A stretch of 11,471 nt of DNA from W2P13-069 sp963590525 (lineage in GTDB: Bacteria > Actinomycetota > Coriobacteriia > Coriobacteriales > QAMH01), in contig CAVAPV010000062.1 of the NCBI GenBank assembly GCA_963590525.1, positions 1-11,471 of the forward strand, given 5' to 3'. The notes below the pieces were generated by a model. That model saw nothing but the letters and a program-made list of their open reading frames with translations. It was not told where the DNA came from and searched no databases. Positions 1 through 6,430 of this stretch are shown piece after piece. How positions within the stretch are numbered: position 1 is the stretch's first letter; the number at the start of each line of letters is the position of its first letter. Both the position numbers and the translations under genes were made by a program.

Positions 1-451
1 GATCCCCTCCATGCAGCCCATTCACTCGGTGCTCAACACCGACGGCTACCCCGAGCTCTTGGGCGAGAAATGGGTCCCCTACATGTGGCCCGTCAAATCC
101 ATCATGGACACCGGCGCCATCCTGGCCTTTGGCACCGACGCCCCCGTGTGGAACTTCAACCCCATGGAGGGCATCTACGCCGCCGTCACGCGCAAGCACC
201 CCTGGGACGCGCTGCCGGAGGAGGGCTTTGTCCCCGAGCAGCGCATCACCGTGGCCCAGGCTCTGCAAGCCTATACCTACGGATCGGCACGCTCGGAGAG
301 CTTTGAGGACAAGATCGGCACGCTGCACGCAGGTAAGCTGGCAGACATCGTGGTCATGGACCGCAACCTGCTTACGGTCGATGCGCAAGAGCTGCTCGAC
401 GCCAAGGTGCTCTTCACCCTCATCGACGGCCAGATCGTCTACGAAGCCTAA
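1..451 (+). CDS. Amidohydrolase family 3 (YtcJ-like), 3' part only
   Basis: The reading frame is already open at the left edge (first full codon at position 2) and ends with TAA at 449-451, so only about the last 149 residues are present. The visible part starts with SMQPIH, a typical strand of the amidohydrolase TIM barrel. GTDAPVWNFNP follows; its GTDAPV carries the metal-proximal Asp of this family. The end is the usual sequence AGKLADIVVMD plus a small beta-sandwich tail (VLFTLIDGQIVYEA). Family members are zinc or mononuclear-metal hydrolases acting on amide or related bonds; the substrate cannot be told from this fragment. The MFS transporter starts 96 bases downstream on the same strand, so the carrier may move the substrate or product, but this is inference. 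No signal peptide can be judged because the N-terminus lies outside the window. Confidence 0.88.
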   Translation, partial: IPSMQPIHSVLNTDGYPELLGEKWVPYMWPVKSIMDTGAILAFGTDAPVWNFNPMEGIYAAVTRKHPWDALPEEGFVPEQRITVAQALQAYTYGSARSESFEDKIGTLHAGKLADIVVMDRNLLTVDAQELLDAKVLFTLIDGQIVYEA

Positions 452-478
452 TCGCACCCAGGGCCTTTAGGACAAGCT

Positions 479-496
479 AAGGTTTGCTGCAACCTT
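479..496 (+). other. Short hairpin between amidohydrolase and MFS genes
   Basis: AAGGTT at 479-484 and AACCTT at 491-496 are perfect 6-bp complements around a 6-base loop, 28 bases after the amidohydrolase stop. There is no T-run after it, so it is at best a weak terminator or attenuator. It could also be chance. Confidence 0.2.
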
Positions 497-531
497 GCAT
501 GCACCGCCTTGCCCCAAAGGCCCGATCTCAA

Positions 532-540
532 AAGAAGGGA
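532..540 (+). promoter_or_regulatory. Ribosome binding site deciding the MFS start
   Basis: AAGAAGGGA lies 7 bases before ATG 548. The earlier in-frame ATG at 509 has no comparable purine-rich site, and its extra 13 residues are polar and unlike an MFS N-terminus. Confidence 0.6.
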
Positions 541-547
541 CGCGGCC

Positions 548-1933
548 ATGACCCAAGCCAGCGAGCTTCCCAGATGGCGCCTTGCCCTTGCGCTAGCGGC
601 GCTGTTCTTATCGTCCATGTGCACGATGGGCGACTTGGTGATAAGCCCCATCGCCGCAGACATCTACACTGCGTTTGCCGCGTCCCCGGTGGCGCTTGTC
701 AACCTGGGCGTGACGGGCCCTGCGCTCGTGGGCTTGCCCTTTGGGCTTGCCTGCGGCCTTTTGTGCGACCGCTTTGACAAAAAGCTCATCATGCTGGTGG
801 GGTTTGGGATCTTTACCGTGAGCTCTGTCTTTGGCATCGCCTACGTAGATGTGCGCTACTTTGTGGTCATGCGTCTTTTGGCAACGGGTGTGGGCTGGGG
901 CATTACCAACACTGCCGCACTCTCTATCCTGGCCGATCTCTTTTGCGATGAAGAGCGCCATGCCAAGTACGTGGGCCTCTACAACGCGGCGATGTCTGCC
1001 ATAGGCGCGCTTTTGGCCTCGTGTGCGGGGACCTTGGCGCTCGACGGGTGGACGCATGCCTACCAGACCTACGTGGTCGCCATCCCTGTGCTGGTCATGC
1101 TCGCCGTCTTCTTGCCGCGCTTTCCAGCCGCCAAACGCAACCGCTGCCGCAGCGCAGCTAAGGCAGCACTCGATTACCCTGCGGCCTTGCCCTCTGCCGG
1201 TGAGTCCCCTACCCCGCAGGCCTCTGTGGCGCAGTCTGTAGAGGAGGTCTACGGAGCGTCCACGTCTTCTGCTGCAGCTTTGGGGCGTGCGCTGTTCATG
1301 AGCGATGATGCCGATGACGTGCCCAAGGGCTGGTGGCATCGCCTGGCCGTGCTATGCATCCAGGTGTTTGCGGTAGCCACGCTCTACTTTGTGATCATGT
1401 ATCTCATAGGGCTGTACGTGAGCGACACAGGCACGGGCGATAGCGCGTTTACCGGCTACCTCACAAGCGTTATGACCATAGCCACTGCCGCAGGCTCGCT
1501 CGTCTTTGGCTTTGCGTACAAGCATTTGCGCGACGCAGTGTACTTGCCGGCGCTTGCCGTGATAGGGCTGGTCTTCTTTGCTCTTGCAGCGTGCCCCGCG
1601 CAACCCATCATCGTGTGCTGTCTGGGCGTTGCCGGGTTCATGTGGCCGTTTTACTTCTGCTACTTCTACACGCGCTGCACGCAGATCGTCCCAGCGCAAA
1701 AGCGCTCCACCTCAACCTCTATCGTTGCTGCGGCAGACGGCTTGGCGGTATCGGCATGCTCGTATCTGCTTACCGCGACCACGCAGCTTACCGGCGGTGG
1801 CGTCGCCGATGCATATGCCCTCTACGGAGCTGCAATGCTCATCGCCTGCGGCATCAGCGCGCTGGTAGTGGCCGCACGGCGCTCAGCGGCAAGCCGCAGC
1901 AACGCAACCGTGAGCCGCTGCGGCAGGATATAG
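548..1933 (+). CDS. Major facilitator superfamily (MFS) transporter
   Basis: This is a 461-residue integral membrane protein with about 12 predicted membrane segments: six before residue 190 and six after residue 263, the normal MFS architecture. The MFS loop 2-3 motif is visible as GLLCDRFDKK at about residues 70-79 (Gly, Asp, Arg, Lys). The N-terminal helix is followed by GDLVISPIAADIY, resembling drug:H+ antiporter-type carriers. A long polar loop of about 70 residues (190-262) joins the halves; it is rich in Ala, Ser and Asp and has little conservation signal. Substrate is unknown; a drug or small-organic-molecule exporter, or an anion importer, would both fit. The start at 548 is chosen from the ribosome binding site. 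The last 17 or so residues (AARRSAASRSNATVSRC) are basic and cytosolic. Their coding sequence recurs inverted at 5574-5620. The gene is convergent with the helicase, 111 bases from stop to stop. Confidence 0.88.
   Translation: MTQASELPRWRLALALAALFLSSMCTMGDLVISPIAADIYTAFAASPVALVNLGVTGPALVGLPFGLACGLLCDRFDKKLIMLVGFGIFTVSSVFGIAYVDVRYFVVMRLLATGVGWGITNTAALSILADLFCDEERHAKYVGLYNAAMSAIGALLASCAGTLALDGWTHAYQTYVVAIPVLVMLAVFLPRFPAAKRNRCRSAAKAALDYPAALPSAGESPTPQASVAQSVEEVYGASTSSAAALGRALFMSDDADDVPKGWWHRLAVLCIQVFAVATLYFVIMYLIGLYVSDTGTGDSAFTGYLTSVMTIATAAGSLVFGFAYKHLRDAVYLPALAVIGLVFFALAACPAQPIIVCCLGVAGFMWPFYFCYFYTRCTQIVPAQKRSTSTSIVAAADGLAVSACSYLLTATTQLTGGGVADAYALYGAAMLIACGISALVVAARRSAASRSNATVSRCGRI
1871..1920 (+). 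repeat. MFS gene-tail repeat, copy 1
   Basis: The 3' end of the MFS coding region matches the reverse complement of 5574-5620. There is an exact 12-base match at 1871-1882 and an exact 18-base match at 1903-1920. The less conserved middle differs in length by 3 bases, so the reading frame is kept. The peptides are AARRSAASRSNATVSRC here and AARRTATNSSATVSRC in the other copy. Confidence 0.7.
1893..1924 (+). terminator. GC-rich hairpin at the end of the MFS gene
   Basis: GCCGCAGC at 1893-1900 pairs perfectly with GCTGCGGC at 1917-1924 around a 16-base loop, inside the last codons of the MFS gene. No T-run follows, so Rho-independent termination is doubtful. The structure lies within the repeat described at 1871-1920, and the second copy also forms a stem with different arm sequences. 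Confidence 0.25.
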
Positions 1934-1958
1934 GGGACAGAACGCAAAACTAGGCATC

Positions 1959-1989
1959 CAATCGCAGGTAATCCAAACCATGGCGATTG
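1959..1989. other. Inverted repeat in the convergent MFS/helicase gap
   Basis: CAATCGC at 1959-1965 and GCGATTG at 1983-1989 are 7-bp inverted repeats with a 17-base loop. They lie in the 111-base gap between two convergent stop codons. The gap holds no recognisable classical terminator on either strand, so this is the only candidate structure there. Confidence 0.2.
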
Positions 1990-2044
1990 AGGAAACTGCC
2001 CTTCAAAGCAAAGGTGATCCAGCGCATTTAATCCACTACGCCGA

Positions 2045-4945
2045 CTACTCCTCAAAGCTGCTGAGGAAGTAGTCGTAGAGATCGGCGCGCACGGGCTCTT
2101 CTAGCTCGTAGGTTATTTCGACCGCGCTCGTCTTGCCGTCGGCCATAACGATCTGCTCGAACTGCCCCGTTGGATGCATCTCGCCCAAGAAGTAGAACTC
2201 CGTGCTGTTGTCTTTGTCGTTTTTGTTCTTGCGCAGATACAAGAAGCAGCGCATTTCTTGCTGACCTTGCGCGGCTTGGGCGAGCCGCTTTATCTCTGGC
2301 GACTCAAGCGTGCGCTTGCTCTTGGAGATGCAAATGATCTTCCTATCGGACACAAAGCGGTCGTGATACTGCGTGGTAATGCTTATATCGGGGTCTTTGT
2401 CGTAGTTGACAAAGACAGGAAACGTCCCTGTCTCCTTGTCATAAAAATATCCGCCCACGTTTTGGTAATTGGGTTCCTTTTCCCAGCGCAGCAGGCGGCA
2501 GACTTCTTCGCGCGTGTACTTTTGGCATAAGACAAAGTTCGTGTCTTTGTAGAGCCTGCTAAACCTCAAGGCGTTTCTATGGAAGCCAAACTTCACGAGG
2601 TCGACAACGCATTTGAGAAAGTCTGAATCCTCGAGCGCCGTGGCAAATTCGCTCGTAAAGCTTGCCTTTCCATCAATAATTTCGACCAGCTGGGCGCCCT
2701 TTGTCGAATACTCGCCCGTAAGCGTCTTGAGAACAGAGCGCGCATCTGCTGCATCCTGCGGCAACTTGGCACTACCTGCCTTTCCTGCTGCACGTGCGTC
2801 GATGAGGCTATCGAGCGCCACGAGGTCTGCCAAGCGCTTACCTGCGGCAAGCTTTTCCGAGGCAAACTTGAGATATCCGAGTTTTTCCTCTCCAAACGCA
2901 AACGGGCAATCGGGCTCGTATTTTTGCAAAAAAGCTGGATACGAGCCATATTTACCGATGATGAGCAGCGGATCTATCGACTCGTTCTCGTCAAAGTCAA
3001 GCAAGCTGGGGATTCGTCCTAACAGGCGGCGCAGATCGCCATACTCGGTGCGAATCAGCTGCGCCGAGCCAAACTTCCCTTGCTCCAGCGCCTTGAAGAT
3101 GCGCTGCTCGGACACCTTGTCGAAGGAGATGGTCGAGCATCCGGGGATCGATGCCGTGCCCTCCTTTACTGCTTTGCGCAGGTTGTCCTTGTTGTAGCTT
3201 CTATCGCCTGTAAGGGCTATGGGGATGAGGTAGTTTTGCTGGTAGTTGCCTATGAAGTCGAGCACCAGCGTGTAGTCTTTCGAAGGGTCTTTGCGCAGGC
3301 CGCGGCCCAGTTGCTGGACAAAAACGATCGCGGATTCTGTGCGGCGCAGCATGATTATCTCGTTGAGAGAGGGGATGTCCACACCCTCGTTGAGGATGTC
3401 GACAGAAAACACGTATTGCAGCTCGCCAGCTTCCAGTTGTGCGATTGATTGGTTGCGCTGCTCGTCGCTTGTCTCTCCGCTTATGGCAACTGTCTTGTAA
3501 CCGCGTTCGTTAAACAAACGCGACATCTCCTGCGCCTCGTCATTACGTGAGCAGAAGACGAGCCCGCGTCGGTCGTTTTTGCGGACTGAGTACTCCTCGA
3601 TTTTTTGGATGATGTGATCAGCTCGCTGTTTGGAGGTCAACTTGCCAAACAGCGCCACATCGTCGACTGCCTCGTCATCGATGGCAAGATCGGCGATTCC
3701 AAAATAGTGAAACGGGACGAGCATGTCGTTTTCAAGCGCATCTTGCAGCGTGATCCTGTAGGCGATGACATGGTTGAACAGCGCATATACGTCGTAACCG
3801 TCGGTACGCGTGGGTGTTGCTGTCATGCCCAGCACAAACTTGGGCGTGAAGTAGCTAAGGATCTTTTGGTAGCTGTTGGCGCCGGTCCTGTGCGCTTCGT
3901 CGATGATGATGTAGTCAAACTCGTCTGGGGCAAACTGCTCAAGGTTGCTCGATAGCTGGATGACCATGGCAAACAAGCAGCTTGCATCTCGTTGAGAGGC
4001 GTCGTTGAACTGTCCATAGCTGTAGACATCACCCAAAACGCGCTCGTAGCTTTGCTGCGATGCGTCTAGGATGCGTTGTCTGTGGGCTATGAAGAGGACT
4101 CGCTTGGGTTTAGCCCTGAGCACGTCAAGCGCCGAAAGATACGTCTTGCCCGTGCCGGTTGCAGACACCAGCAAGGCGCGCGGCTCGTCTCTACGATGCA
4201 AGACCTCTAAGGCTTCTAAGGCAGATTCCTGCATCTTGTTGGGCTTGATACGTGTTGTGCCCAGGGTTGCAAGCTCGTTTGCAACAGCGCCGCTCGCAGA
4301 AAACGCGGGCTGGCGTTTGACAGAGACCTCTTGCTTGCAGCTTTGCAGGAACTCCTCGTAGCTTTTGATCCACTGCTCTGTTATGCAGACGGAGTTATCG
4401 TCTTCCCAGAGCTTTTCGAACTCGGTTTTGGTCTTTTGGAGGATGTCGCCTTCTGGAAAGGTCCTAAACAGCACGTTCCACTCTTTGCTGCAGGTGAGGG
4501 CGCGTTGCGTGAGGTTGGAGCTTCCTATGATGATGGTCGATATGCCCTCTTTATCAAAGAAGTATCCTTTGGCATGCAGATCACCTTGGTAAACGCGTGC
4601 CTGGACGTTGGGGTACTCCAACAGCTTGCGCAAGGCATCGGGGTCGTTGAAGTTGAGATAGGTCGATGTGAGGATACGCCCGGGTATGCCGCGTTGTTGC
4701 AGCTCGTGGAGAATCTCTGCTAAGACCTGTATGCCGCTCGAGGTGATGAATGCGATAGAGAAGCTAAAGCTCACGCAGTCTAGAAGCTCGCTTTTTATGA
4801 CAGAGAGCACGTTGCTCGAGTTGCGCTCGTCGTTGCTTAAGATGCGAGGTGCATAGCGGTCATCAGGCTCTTTATCGCTTCCGATGAAGCTCGCCTGCAA
4901 GCTCTCTTTGAAGTCGATGACGCTGTATTCGATCCTGCTTGCCAC
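2045..4945 (-). CDS. PLD-nuclease / DEAH superfamily 2 helicase with C-terminal DUF3427-like region
   Basis: This is a cytosolic protein of about 966 residues. Numbering from GTG 4945, domains in order are as follows. A phospholipase-D-type nuclease domain (about 50-170) has one HxK(x4)D motif (H124, K126, D131), followed by GSSNLT. A superfamily 2 helicase core (about 230-580) has Walker A SATGTGKT (261-268), DEAH box DEAH (349-352), motif III TAT (375-377), motif V EGVDIP, and motif VI QQLGRGLRK (544-552). The long C-terminal region (about 600-966) ends in the DUF3427-like segment. A single HKD motif implies that two chains pair to build the nuclease site. Such helicase-nucleases are found in defence islands and are thought to act on foreign or damaged nucleic acid; the role here is inferred. 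An upstream GTG at 4978 would add 11 residues but has no spaced ribosome site. A loose -10 (TATGAT, - strand) lies at 4997-5002. The gene is divergent from the Nudix gene, with a shared 232-base control region. Its last codons recur inverted at 6344-6386. Confidence 0.9.
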   Translation of the reverse strand: MASRIEYSVIDFKESLQASFIGSDKEPDDRYAPRILSNDERNSSNVLSVIKSELLDCVSFSFSIAFITSSGIQVLAEILHELQQRGIPGRILTSTYLNFNDPDALRKLLEYPNVQARVYQGDLHAKGYFFDKEGISTIIIGSSNLTQRALTCSKEWNVLFRTFPEGDILQKTKTEFEKLWEDDNSVCITEQWIKSYEEFLQSCKQEVSVKRQPAFSASGAVANELATLGTTRIKPNKMQESALEALEVLHRRDEPRALLVSATGTGKTYLSALDVLRAKPKRVLFIAHRQRILDASQQSYERVLGDVYSYGQFNDASQRDASCLFAMVIQLSSNLEQFAPDEFDYIIIDEAHRTGANSYQKILSYFTPKFVLGMTATPTRTDGYDVYALFNHVIAYRITLQDALENDMLVPFHYFGIADLAIDDEAVDDVALFGKLTSKQRADHIIQKIEEYSVRKNDRRGLVFCSRNDEAQEMSRLFNERGYKTVAISGETSDEQRNQSIAQLEAGELQYVFSVDILNEGVDIPSLNEIIMLRRTESAIVFVQQLGRGLRKDPSKDYTLVLDFIGNYQQNYLIPIALTGDRSYNKDNLRKAVKEGTASIPGCSTISFDKVSEQRIFKALEQGKFGSAQLIRTEYGDLRRLLGRIPSLLDFDENESIDPLLIIGKYGSYPAFLQKYEPDCPFAFGEEKLGYLKFASEKLAAGKRLADLVALDSLIDARAAGKAGSAKLPQDAADARSVLKTLTGEYSTKGAQLVEIIDGKASFTSEFATALEDSDFLKCVVDLVKFGFHRNALRFSRLYKDTNFVLCQKYTREEVCRLLRWEKEPNYQNVGGYFYDKETGTFPVFVNYDKDPDISITTQYHDRFVSDRKIICISKSKRTLESPEIKRLAQAAQGQQEMRCFLYLRKNKNDKDNSTEFYFLGEMHPTGQFEQIVMADGKTSAVEITYELEEPVRADLYDYFLSSFEE

Positions 4946-4951
4946 GCTTAT

Positions 4952-4955
4952 CTCC
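4952..4955 (-). promoter_or_regulatory. Ribosome binding site supporting GTG 4945
   Basis: GGAG lies 6 bases before GTG 4945 on the - strand. The longer GTG at 4978 is directly abutted by a purine run with no spacing, so it is less likely to be the start. Confidence 0.5.
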
Positions 4956-5135
4956 AGAAAACTCGCTCGTTTGCCCACCTCTATCTGTCGATAAAGATCA
5001 TAGCCAAGATAGATAGATTTTGCTGGGGTAGGCTGGTTTGCGACGGACGGGTGTTAACTGTTGCCTGCCTCTATGACGCAGAACCGCGCGTTGGAACCAA
5101 TTGCCGCTTTCGTCTTTTCGCAGCCGCTCTGCGTC

Positions 5136-5141
5136 TATACT
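5136..5141 (+). promoter_or_regulatory. Probable -10 box of the Nudix gene
   Basis: TATACT matches the -10 consensus and lies 36 bases upstream of ATG 5178. The best -35 candidate, a T-rich TCTTTT at 5113-5118 with 17-base spacing, is poor. The box sits in the helicase/Nudix intergenic region, which otherwise contains an AGAT x3 micro-repeat at 5007-5018 and no gene. Confidence 0.4.
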
Positions 5142-5165
5142 CAAACGCGCAAAACATCAACAAGC

Positions 5166-5170
5166 AGGAG
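5166..5170 (+). promoter_or_regulatory. Ribosome binding site of the Nudix gene
   Basis: AGGAG lies 7 bases before ATG 5178. This fixes the start and rules out the upstream in-frame ATG at 5061, which would add 39 residues unlike any Nudix N-terminus. Confidence 0.75.
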
Positions 5171-5177
5171 AAGCAGC

Positions 5178-5573
5178 ATGAAAACAGTCGAGGTTGTCGC
5201 CGCCGTCATCAAGCACGAAGACAAGATCTTTGCCACGCAACGCGGGTACGGCGACCTTGCCGGGGGATGGGAGTTTCCCGGTGGCAAGGTGGAGCCAGGC
5301 GAGACACCCCAAGAGGCGCTTGTGCGCGAGATTCACGAGGAGCTTGAGGCGACCGTCTCTGTTGGCGAGTTCATCTGCCAGGTGGAATACGACTATCCTA
5401 CCTTCCGCTTGTCGATGAAGTGCTATCTCTGTTCTGTGGCCGAGGGGCACCTTACCTTACTGGAGCATTCTGACGCCAAATGGCTTGAAGCGGATGCGCT
5501 GGATTCCGTTGACTGGCTGCCTGCCGATGTTGCCGTTGTAGAGGCCATCAAGGAGAAGAAGATTTTGGAGTAA
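5178..5573 (+). CDS. Nudix hydrolase, MutT/NudG-like (deoxy)nucleoside triphosphate pyrophosphohydrolase
   Basis: This 131-residue cytosolic enzyme is the normal size for single-domain MutT-like proteins. The Nudix box is at residues 36-57 in GX5EX7REUXEE form: G36, E42, R50, E51, E54 and E55. These acidic residues bind the divalent metals that cleave a nucleoside triphosphate to monophosphate and pyrophosphate. The Gly that usually follows EEx is replaced by Glu57, which is tolerated in the CTP/dCTP- and modified-nucleotide-cleaving branch. The N-terminus (MKTVEVVAAVI) and GGWEFPGGKVEPGE are typical of this branch. It could sanitise damaged nucleotides such as 5-hydroxy or 8-oxo forms. The divergent helicase-nuclease neighbour suggests a joint task, for example altering nucleotides during defence; that is inference. 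The MFS-tail-like repeat starts directly after its stop codon. Confidence 0.92.
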   Translation: MKTVEVVAAVIKHEDKIFATQRGYGDLAGGWEFPGGKVEPGETPQEALVREIHEELEATVSVGEFICQVEYDYPTFRLSMKCYLCSVAEGHLTLLEHSDAKWLEADALDSVDWLPADVAVVEAIKEKKILE

Positions 5574-5600
5574 CAGCGGCTCACGGTTGCGCTGCTGTTT
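5572..5600 (+). terminator. Candidate terminator of the Nudix gene
   Basis: On the + strand, AACAGC at 5572-5577 pairs with GCTGTT at 5594-5599. The stem continues inward with a G-U and two G-C pairs, giving about 9 bp around a 10-base loop. A short TTT follows. The stem overlaps the Nudix stop codon. It is weak because the T-run is short. Confidence 0.35.
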
Positions 5601-5632
5601 GTCGCCGTGCGCCGTGCGGCTGCCAACAGCAA
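5574..5632 (-). pseudogene. Remnant resembling the MFS gene tail (repeat copy 2)
   Basis: Read on the - strand, this stretch encodes LLLAAARRTATNSSATVSRC, closely resembling the MFS C-terminus LVVAARRSAASRSNATVSRC near position 1920. At DNA level, 5574-5591 (18 bases) and 5609-5620 (12 bases) match the MFS end exactly, and the middle is diverged with a net 3-base gap. No upstream MFS body is present, because the toxin gene begins at 5689. It is either a decayed fragment of a second MFS gene or a short repeat that also formed the MFS tail. It carries no function that can be seen. Confidence 0.5.
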
Positions 5633-5688
5633 CTCTAAGAAGTAACGAGGCGCTTGGAAAGGGCTACGCCAATCTTTGCAACCACGCG

Positions 5689-6012
5689 TTAGGGAAGCAT
5701 CCGAGTTAGATCCCTTGCTCCAAAGAGAAAGCGACGCACCTCCATGAACTCGCCATCAACCACATAAAACACCATGTAATTGCCAACCTCAAACCAGTAG
5801 TAAGGCAGCGGACGGCTCTTGGTTGTTTTGTAGACCAACGCCAAGGTGGGCTCCTCTAAATGGGAGAGAATCTCAGACTCAAGCTTATAGAGCAGATCTT
5901 GGGCTGCCTTAGGCGCCTTGAGCACATTGGAGATATATGAAACAGCCGAGTTCAGATCATCCCAAAACAAAGGCAGATAGCGTAGCTTATAGCGCTGTTG
6001 CGGCTTGGTCAT
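5689..6012 (-). CDS. Type II toxin, RelE/ParE family
   Basis: This 107-residue basic protein has the RelE/ParE fold pattern: YKLRYLPLFWDDLNSAVSYI (strand then helix), the SNVLKAPKAAQDLLYKLE helix segment, then alternating strands ending in RRFLFGARDLTRML. RelE members cleave mRNA at the ribosome and ParE members poison gyrase; the sequence does not settle which applies here. The start ATG at 6010-6012 is preceded by AAGGG at 8-base spacing, inside the antitoxin gene. The two coding regions overlap by 26 bases, which implies translational coupling with the antitoxin made first. The toxin is convergent with the Nudix gene, with the MFS-tail remnant between them. It looks intact in length for the family. 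Confidence 0.88.
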   Translation of the reverse strand: MTKPQQRYKLRYLPLFWDDLNSAVSYISNVLKAPKAAQDLLYKLESEILSHLEEPTLALVYKTTKSRPLPYYWFEVGNYMVFYVVDGEFMEVRRFLFGARDLTRMLP

Positions 6013-6262
6013 CAAGCAGGCCCTTCCTTATAGAACCAAAAACCTCATCATGCGTATAGCGTTGCGAAGTAGTGGCCGCCTGACGGTCTGCCGCATCCAG
6101 CGCCGCCTCGATGCTGCCGTTAACATGCTCAAACTGCTCGAGACTCATTACCACCATAGAACCGTAACCGTTCTTGGTGAGGAATACCGGGCCACTCTCC
6201 ATAACTTGTTTCTCTACATCCGTGTAATGGTTTCTTAAATCCGACACAGGCCTGATGTTCAT
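5987..6262 (-). CDS. Type II antitoxin, Phd/YefM family
   Basis: This 91-residue protein begins MNIRPVSDLRNHYTDVEKQV, the standard Phd/YefM N-terminal DNA-binding fold. TKNGYGSMVVMSLEQFE follows, which is the second half of that fold. The C-terminal third is charged and probably unstructured until it wraps the toxin. As in the family generally, it should neutralise the neighbouring toxin and bind its own promoter for autorepression. A start at 6280 would add six residues, but ATG 6262 is better because an AAGGA site lies just upstream and family members begin at MNIR or similar. A TAAAAT box on the - strand about 50 bases upstream (near 6304-6309) may serve as -10, without a convincing -35. 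Confidence 0.9.
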   Translation of the reverse strand: MNIRPVSDLRNHYTDVEKQVMESGPVFLTKNGYGSMVVMSLEQFEHVNGSIEAALDAADRQAATTSQRYTHDEVFGSIRKGLLDDQAATAL

Positions 6263-6269
6263 GGCTGCT

Positions 6270-6274
6270 TCCTT
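6270..6274 (-). promoter_or_regulatory. Ribosome binding site deciding the antitoxin start
   Basis: AAGGA lies 7 bases before ATG 6262 on the - strand. It falls inside the six extra codons of the longer reading frame, arguing for the shorter protein. Confidence 0.6.
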
Positions 6275-6343
6275 TTTCATGGCTCTATCAAAAAAGTATC
6301 GCTATTTTATCACGCAAGCTTTCAGATGCTTCATCGCAATAAA

Positions 6344-6430
6344 CCCGTCGCCGACCTCTACGACTACTTCCTCAGCAGCTTTGAGGCAGCTGAAGCAGGA
6401 TGCCGGCGTTTTACTCCTCTACATCCGTAA
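6344..6430 (+). pseudogene. Remnant of a second helicase 3' end
   Basis: In frame on the + strand this reads PVADLYDYFLSSFE, then AAEAGCRRFTPLHP and a stop. The helicase at 2045 ends PVRADLYDYFLSSFEE. At DNA level 6356-6386 is an exact 31-base match to the reverse complement of 2050-2080. The match extends leftward with one substitution and a 3-base in-frame gap. No helicase body lies upstream; the antitoxin promoter region does. The 28 bases before it show no obvious helicase homology. It is a tail-only fragment, possibly part of a 34-codon frame starting at ATG 6326, and overlaps the 3' end of the PD-(D/E)XK gene on the other strand. Confidence 0.65.

Noticed and set aside
608..1339. 243-residue - strand frame inside the MFS gene
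   Set aside because: It is His/Arg-rich, low-complexity antisense translation of a membrane protein gene. It is a composition artefact.
5061..5177. N-terminal extension of the Nudix protein
   Set aside because: The added residues resemble untranslated sequence, and an AGGAG site directly precedes ATG 5178.
2050..6386. attL/attR of an integrated element at the helicase 3' end
   Set aside because: The copies are inverted, whereas attachment sites flank an element as direct repeats; no integrase is present.
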